A DNA stretch of 35,635 nt. Origin: a virus. Each line of letters starts with the position of its first letter. The stretch's first letter is position 1. The stretch spans positions 1 through 35,635 of the IMG/VR virus record IMGVR_UViG_3300030389_001849. One strand, written 5' to 3'. The notes beneath the pieces are model-generated. The model was not told the origin of the DNA. It saw only the letters and a program-made list of their open reading frames with translations, and searched no databases. Below are positions 32,265-35,635 of this stretch, in pieces. Both the position numbers and the translations under genes were made by a program.

Positions 32265-32672
32265 TTATGATGCGGTTGATTGAGAAATAACAGCGTATTC
32301 AATAGTCATATTTGCAGCGCTAGTATCTATGTCTATATCTAGTGTACCATCATAAGGAATAAAAAGCCAATCTCCTGGATATAGCCTTCCTAAAGGTTCA
32401 TTAGCGCTTGAGTCAATATCAACAGTCACAAAATCAGTATTTCCTGACGATACGTTTCTAATGTAAACTTTATGCGCTACAGTGGTGTCAGCGTAATCAG
32501 CAGCAGCGATAATATTAGTATCCGTCTGAGCTGCTGCATAAACAACAGTCTCAACGCCAGAGTACTGATCTAATGCTGTTGCACTACCAGCTTTTGTTAA
32601 TGTAGATGTAGAAGAGAAATTAATCGGATCTCCTACTATGTCTGAAACTAATGTTATGGTTGCTGTTGCCAT
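32265..32672 (-). CDS. Tandem small beta-protein paralog 1 (135 aa), first gene of the array
   Basis: 135 residues. The pattern is ATITLVSDIVGDP, TSTLTKAGSATALDQYSGVE, HKVYIRNVSSGNTDFVTVDI, GRLYPGDWLFIPYDGTLDIDI and MTIEYAVISQ. It is the first gene after a TATATTTG box (20 nt upstream) and therefore probably begins a new transcript running towards scaffold and capsid. Beta-rich, Thr/Ala/Asp-rich composition and capsid neighbourhood suggest a decoration protein. Confidence 0.65.
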   Translation of the reverse strand: MATATITLVSDIVGDPINFSSTSTLTKAGSATALDQYSGVETVVYAAAQTDTNIIAAADYADTTVAHKVYIRNVSSGNTDFVTVDIDSSANEPLGRLYPGDWLFIPYDGTLDIDIDTSAANMTIEYAVISQSTAS

Positions 32673-32691
32673 TTTGTTATTTCTTTATATG

Positions 32692-32699
32692 CAAATATA
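32692..32699 (-). promoter_or_regulatory. TATATTTG box upstream of the decoration-protein array
   Basis: Exact TAnnTTTG match in the 31-nt gap between the upstream operon and paralog 1, 19 nt before the ATG at 32672, leaving a leader of roughly 13 nt. No clear -33 element and no hairpin were seen. It is the most likely promoter for the capsid genes visible here. Confidence 0.55.
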
Positions 32700-32703
32700 G
32701 TTA

Positions 32704-33075
32704 TTAATTCTTTTTCTTCTTTTTACCCTTGCCAGCTCTAATTCTTGCTGCCTCACGCTTACCAAAGTCACTCTTTACACGCGCCATTGCCCACGCATGC
32801 TGAGACACTTTTGGTCTGTTACCAGAGCTCATGTATGCAGCTAAACCTCTTCTGTATACTTGCTTTTGTGCAGCACTAAGCCCAGACATTCCGCCGCCTT
32901 TTTTATACTCCTTAATCTTCCCTCCTTCTTCAAGAGAATCTCTTTCTTTCATAAGAGCGTCAAGATTCTTTGGATATGGCTTTCCTTTTTTATAGATGTT
33001 AGCTATTCTCTTTATTAACTGAGCTCTACGCTTTGGATTTTTACTGCCAGCTAGATATTTTTTGTTTATCTTCAT
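32704..33075 (-). CDS. Small basic protein with RGLAAYMSSGxRP / QHAWAMARV motif (123 aa)
   Basis: 123 residues, highly Lys/Arg-rich. The N-terminus (KINKKYLAGSKNPKRRAQLI) is basic and helical. A Gly-rich KKGGGMSG linker leads to YRRGLAAYMSSGNRP and SQHAWAMARVKSDFGKRE, then a poly-Lys tail. The second block matches a short domain of unknown function that recurs in phages and in large DNA viruses (GxxAxxxSGxRPxxxQxAWAxxRVxSF; my memory suggests the DUF5824/DUF5872 group, unverified). Its start overlaps the upstream stop as ATGA. Nucleic-acid binding is plausible from charge alone. Confidence 0.6.
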   Translation of the reverse strand: MKINKKYLAGSKNPKRRAQLIKRIANIYKKGKPYPKNLDALMKERDSLEEGGKIKEYKKGGGMSGLSAAQKQVYRRGLAAYMSSGNRPKVSQHAWAMARVKSDFGKREAARIRAGKGKKKKKN

Positions 33076-33263
33076 GACTTAGGGTGATTTGCTATTTTAA
33101 ATTTTGCTTTTGGAACTGCTCCTGCGTGCGGTTTATAATCTCCTTTCATAAGGTAGTACCTGCCAGACTCCTCCATCCAGTGATAACCTTTTGGTGGATC
33201 TACAGATATAGTCTTACTGCTTATAGAAAGCTTACCGCCTTTTTTATATTTATTTACTTTCAT
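33072..33263 (-). CDS. Small basic protein (63 aa), unknown
   Basis: 63 residues. It begins KVNKYKKGGKLSISS, like the KEYKKGGG stretch of the next gene product, and continues PPKGYHWMEESGRYYLMKGD then a basic end. The 'GYHWMEESGRYYLMKG' segment is conserved-looking but not assigned by me. One base separates it from the upstream gene and it overlaps the downstream one by four (ATGA). I accept it as a gene because of this spacing and the sensible composition. Confidence 0.55.
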   Translation of the reverse strand: MKVNKYKKGGKLSISSKTISVDPPKGYHWMEESGRYYLMKGDYKPHAGAVPKAKFKIANHPKS

Positions 33264-33264
33264 G

Positions 33265-33591
33265 TTAACAATTCCATTTTCTTAGCGCTTTATTTATTCT
33301 AGAGTTTGGATCTCTAGCTGTCTTAGCGCTTGTTAATCTTTTCTTCATTCCACTCATCCTTGCACAGAAAGACTTCCTGCGTTTAGCAGCTTTACTGCCT
33401 TTCTTTAGCTTGGAAGGTTTTGTTGTTACAGCAGTTTTTAATTTACTACCTGGATTAGCTGCACGATAACGTCTAACACCTTTTGCTGTAAGGCCTCCAG
33501 ACTTTGATTTGTCTCCGCTTTTTACAGAAAATTTCTTAGGCATCCTACCACCCCTACGCATACTCTTACAACCGTGCTTACAAACCTTCAT
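33265..33591 (-). CDS. Very basic Lys/Ser-rich protein of a marine-phage family (DUF6321-like)
   Basis: 108 residues with a strong net positive charge. The N-terminal CKHGCKSMRRGGRMPKK carries a CxxxC. The C-terminal block (LTAKGVRRYRAANPGSKLK, TAVTTKPSKLKKGSKAAKRR, KSFCARMSGMKKRLTSAKTA, RDPNSRINKALRKWNC) is an unusually well conserved family in marine phages, which I believe is DUF6321. The charge suggests binding to DNA or to an acidic surface; no function is established to my knowledge. Joined to the exported thioredoxin-like gene by a TAATG overlap. Confidence 0.72.
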   Translation of the reverse strand: MKVCKHGCKSMRRGGRMPKKFSVKSGDKSKSGGLTAKGVRRYRAANPGSKLKTAVTTKPSKLKKGSKAAKRRKSFCARMSGMKKRLTSAKTARDPNSRINKALRKWNC

Positions 33592-33929
33592 TAGAAATCA
33601 CTCATTATGATTTCATCAACCGCTTCCTGCACTTCATCTTGAGTTGCCTCAAGTTGCATCATAATATTGCCTTGAAATCGTTTTACCTCTTCTCCATCAT
33701 TAAATACAATAACCGTTGGAACTACAACTATCTTGTGTTCTTTTTGTAGTGCTGGGTCAGCAGCTATATCTACTCTTTTTCCTTTACAGTCGCTAAGCTT
33801 ATCAATCCAATCTACACTGTTAGCAGAGTTAAAACTTGCATTAAACTCAACAACACATACTCCTGAATCTGGTATACGCATACCAAGAGATGTGACTGCA
33901 AATAAACATATGTAGATTAAATTCTTCAT
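33591..33929 (-). CDS. Exported thioredoxin-fold protein lacking the CxxC active site
   Basis: 112 residues. The N-terminal MKNLIYICLFAVTSLG is a probable signal sequence. Then comes a thioredoxin-like domain: VCVVEFNASFNSANSVDWI is the beta1-alpha1 region, with FNSAN in place of WCGPC. KGKRVDIAADPALQKEHKI follows, then VVVPTVIVFNDGEEVKRFQG with the cis-Pro (PT) and the usual 'FxxGexxxxxxG'. With no CxxC it cannot act as a disulfide reductase, so a binding or structural role in the periplasm is more likely. The two other Cys (C24, C48) are not in a redox motif. It overlaps both neighbours (ATGA and TAATG), inside the envelope-related gene block. Confidence 0.72.
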   Translation of the reverse strand: MKNLIYICLFAVTSLGMRIPDSGVCVVEFNASFNSANSVDWIDKLSDCKGKRVDIAADPALQKEHKIVVVPTVIVFNDGEEVKRFQGNIMMQLEATQDEVQEAVDEIIMSDF

Positions 33930-34210
33930 TGTAGTTTATCTATTTTTTCTTCGATACGGTCAAGATCTTCTTTTAGCTCTGATACATCTTCCTGCGTCGT
34001 CATAATTGTTTGACGCACCAATTGATCCTTCATATCAAACTCCATACGTGTAATCTCTGCAGGTAGAGGCTCAGGCAGTTCTTTAGCTAAAGCTATGTCC
34101 GCTTGAAGAGCAAACCACATCCCAATAAGGGCCGCTAGCCCTGCTGCACCCATACCTATTGTTTTTAGGTCTAGTGTTACTTTAGTATCCTCTCCAATTT
34201 GTTTTGCCAT
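33926..34210 (-). CDS. Membrane-anchored coiled-coil protein (94 aa)
   Basis: 94 residues. The N-terminus (GEDTKVTLDLKTIG) is soluble, a hydrophobic helix spans about 18-36 (GMGAAGLAALIGMWFALQAD), then a Pro-rich hinge (ELPEPLPAEI) and a charged helix 55-94 with heptads ending EDLDRIEEKIDKLQ. The 'DTKVxLDLKTIG' start is shared by small membrane proteins in other marine phages. Topology (one TM plus periplasmic or cytoplasmic coiled coil) recalls inner-membrane spanin subunits, but there is no partner lipoprotein and I do not claim that function. It sits in a TAATG/ATGA chain with the beta-barrel-like and thioredoxin-fold genes. Confidence 0.65.
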   Translation of the reverse strand: MAKQIGEDTKVTLDLKTIGMGAAGLAALIGMWFALQADIALAKELPEPLPAEITRMEFDMKDQLVRQTIMTTQEDVSELKEDLDRIEEKIDKLQ

Positions 34211-35283
34211 TACAGTATTACATAGTTTAGTCCAACAGAAAAGTCATGCCATTCTCGATTCCAATACTTATTGTATTTGCCCTCTAAGAATAAGCCAAGA
34301 CTCTTGTTTAATCTCCATCCAAAGATAAGGCCTGCACCGTAATCTATCCACTGCCCCCCTTCGGTGGTTTCAAAGTACGAAAACTCATCGTCAGTCTTAA
34401 GGTGATAAGGCATTACACTTGCCCAGCTGTGCACCCAAAACTCTTTTGAATATTTGTAATAATCATAACCTAAAACTAAAGAATAGTTCCAAACATTAGG
34501 AAGTTCACTTCTCTTTCTAGCTACATAATCGTCAATAACTTGAGGTATAATAACCTGCTCCCACACATCAATACTGTTTGCTACAAGCGTTCCATCAGGC
34601 GCAAAGTATTCACCGCTTTGTACATCTACGGTATACCCTTCTTGTAAAGCAAGGCTAGTGTAGTGAATATTGTTGTTTGAAAGAATCCAGTCTTCTAAAG
34701 CGTCATAACCGTATGGTTCAGATATACGCTGAGCAACCCCAATGTTAAAACTGAGGCGGTCGTTGGCGTTGATTCTCAACCTCTGAGATCCCTCAAAGTA
34801 TTCTACATCTGCAAAACCATCTTGTAGATACTCAACCTTGGTTATCCAGTTCTTCGCTACATAACGCAAAAAGTAATCTTGATCAAGAAAATTTCTACCC
34901 TGTTGTCTACGCCAGTCTGCCTCAAATAAAAACTCAAACCCTTTTACTTTACCAATGTTTGCTGCATCGCTGTAAGATTTTTCCGTGCCATCATAAAAAA
35001 CATTAGCCCTGTTCTCATATCCAAACCTAGCGATCTTACGAACACCAGCTGTAATTGAATAGTCAAATGGAGTTTCAACAATATTAGTCTGCAACCCATT
35101 TGTTACAGAATATATATTATCGTCAGCTACAGAATTACCACCGCTAAACGCAGTGTAAAACGTAGCATACTTAAACGTCTTTTTTAGTGTTTGTCCTTTT
35201 GCTTCAAGTGATGTACCTAGTATAAATACCAGCACCATAATGGCAATATAGACGAGCGATGCAAAATCTCTTTTCTGAGTCAT
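34210..35283 (-). CDS. Outer-membrane beta-barrel-like protein with signal peptide
   Basis: 357 residues. Residues 1-31 form a signal peptide: MTQKRD, a hydrophobic core (LVYIAIMVLVFILGTSL), then EAKGQ with cleavage likely after it. The mature part is rich in Tyr, Trp, Phe and alternating strands (FDYSITAGVRKIARFGYENR; KGFEFLFEADWRRQQGRNFL; RLSFNIGVAQRISEPYG; WNYSLVLGYDYYKYS; YGAGLIFGWRLNKSLGLFLE). It ends DFSVGLNYVIL, as a last barrel strand would. This is the profile of an outer-membrane barrel, uncommon in a phage late region. Possible roles, all inferred: altering the host surface against superinfection, outer-membrane disruption at lysis, or a host-derived protein. One-base TAATG overlaps link it to both neighbours. 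Confidence 0.7.
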   Translation of the reverse strand: MTQKRDFASLVYIAIMVLVFILGTSLEAKGQTLKKTFKYATFYTAFSGGNSVADDNIYSVTNGLQTNIVETPFDYSITAGVRKIARFGYENRANVFYDGTEKSYSDAANIGKVKGFEFLFEADWRRQQGRNFLDQDYFLRYVAKNWITKVEYLQDGFADVEYFEGSQRLRINANDRLSFNIGVAQRISEPYGYDALEDWILSNNNIHYTSLALQEGYTVDVQSGEYFAPDGTLVANSIDVWEQVIIPQVIDDYVARKRSELPNVWNYSLVLGYDYYKYSKEFWVHSWASVMPYHLKTDDEFSYFETTEGGQWIDYGAGLIFGWRLNKSLGLFLEGKYNKYWNREWHDFSVGLNYVIL

Positions 35284-35471
35284 TAGAATTCAAATCCAAA
35301 GTTGAGTATCATAAATCTAAACCTTGGGCAAGGCTTCTTTTTCTTTTTGTCACATGCAGGACAAGGACATACGTGAACCTGAAGTACGTCTACCGTACCT
35401 AACCTAAAGTTTAGTTCATACTTTTCTTTTTTGTTGTAAGAGTTCCAACTGTTAATCCAATTTACTTTCAT
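35283..35471 (-). CDS. Small Cys-rich protein (62 aa), unknown
   Basis: 62 residues. The first half is polar and aromatic (VNWINSWNSYNKKEKYEL). The second half carries a Cys/Pro cluster, VHVCPCPACDKKKKKPCPRF, i.e. CxCxxC plus a further CP after a Lys run, which could bind a metal ion; the end is hydrophobic and aromatic. It has no signal peptide. It overlaps the T9SS-domain gene by ATGA and the beta-barrel gene by TAATG, which supports its being real. I do not recognise the family. Confidence 0.5.
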   Translation of the reverse strand: MKVNWINSWNSYNKKEKYELNFRLGTVDVLQVHVCPCPACDKKKKKPCPRFRFMILNFGFEF

Positions 35472-35635
35472 GATTTTATAATTTTCTTGTTAATAATTAT
35501 TCCATTATATTCTATTACAACCTCATATACTCCATTAGAGAGCTGTGAGAGGTCTATTGCCTTGTCTGTAGTCCCAACCACTACAAGCTGTCCAAATGCG
35601 TTATATAGGCTTGTAATAGCCTCTACGGGGGCCTG
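35468..35635 (-). CDS. C-terminal end of a secreted protein with a T9SS type A sorting domain (5' part outside window)
   Basis: The frame is open to the right edge and codes for the last 55 residues. They read AITSLYNAFGQLVVVGTTD, then IDLSQLSNGVYEVVIEYNG, then IIINKKIIKS and stop. This fits the Por/T9SS type A C-terminal sorting domain: xIYNxxGQxV, IDxSxLxxGVYxVxI, KKIIK. In Bacteroidetes this domain directs proteins across the outer membrane to the surface by the type IX machinery. The N-terminal cargo and the NPxxG-type opening of the domain lie beyond the window. Its stop overlaps the next start as ATGA, so it belongs to the same operon as the phage genes downstream. Confidence 0.8.
   Translation of the reverse strand, partial: QAPVEAITSLYNAFGQLVVVGTTDKAIDLSQLSNGVYEVVIEYNGIIINKKIIKS

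Noticed and set aside
33926-34210. Calling the 94-residue TM/coiled-coil protein an inner-membrane spanin
   Set aside because: No outer-membrane lipoprotein partner with a lipobox is nearby, and similar proteins occur in phages away from lysis genes.

Overview
This window is a piece of a tailed-phage genome whose host is probably a marine member of the Bacteroidetes (Flavobacteriia-like). The phage assignment rests on a continuous virion-morphogenesis module: scaffold, major capsid protein, ring/adaptor-type proteins, a giant tail-hub/muzzle-like protein, internal virion proteins and a holin. The host assignment is inference from four things. The CDS cut by the right edge ends in a type IX secretion (T9SS) type A sorting domain. 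Several intergenic gaps carry the Bacteroidetes -7 box TAnnTTTG. Starts lie in A-rich, Shine-Dalgarno-poor sequence. The DNA is AT-rich. The order ring/adaptor proteins, giant muzzle-like protein, internal proteins recalls short-tailed crAss-like and Cellulophaga podophages, but the terminase and portal lie outside the window, so placement is tentative.

Layout. The + strand holds only the 3' part of an adenosylcobalamin-dependent ribonucleotide reductase (nrdJ, 1-1743). Everything else is on the - strand and is read from right to left. (1) 35635-32704 is an envelope-related early block: a T9SS sorting-domain protein, a small Cys-rich protein, an outer-membrane beta-barrel-like protein with signal peptide, a single-TM/coiled-coil protein, an exported thioredoxin-fold protein without a CxxC, a very basic protein of a marine-phage family, and two small basic/Gly-rich proteins. 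Genes here abut or overlap with ATGA or TAATG junctions. (2) 32672-30656 holds four tandem paralogous small beta-rich proteins and a fifth unrelated small virion-like protein, probably capsid decoration. (3) 30633-28089 holds the scaffold and major capsid protein. (4) 28048-24338 holds a second paralogous set sharing an N-terminal 'MKFLYF' module, two stand-alone and two fused to beta-rich or lectin-like C-termini, plus a virion beta protein. (5) 24326-21864 holds connector/ring-type proteins. (6) 21864-13820 holds the giant 2245-residue muzzle-like protein with Ca-binding dockerin-like repeats, and a companion. (7) 13800-2174 holds three probable internal/ejected proteins, the last about 2920 residues with an HExxH zincin motif. 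(8) 2181-1744 is a 3TM-type holin, meeting nrdJ tail to tail with no spacer.

Transcription. Three good intrinsic terminators (about 23470, 26040 and 26680) and five TAnnTTTG boxes (about 11078, 13810, 23449, 26016 and 32696) all face the - strand. Two terminators are followed at once by an identical 14-base sequence containing the box, so the late region is probably divided into separately promoted units.

No stretch longer than 300 bases lacks a gene. I saw no tRNA, CRISPR, insertion sequence, integrase or attachment site. The most interesting points are the T9SS sorting domain and the adjoining envelope-targeted gene block, the T10 homopolymer frameshift at the start of the giant internal protein, the dockerin-like repeats in the muzzle-like protein, and the two modular paralog arrays flanking the capsid gene.
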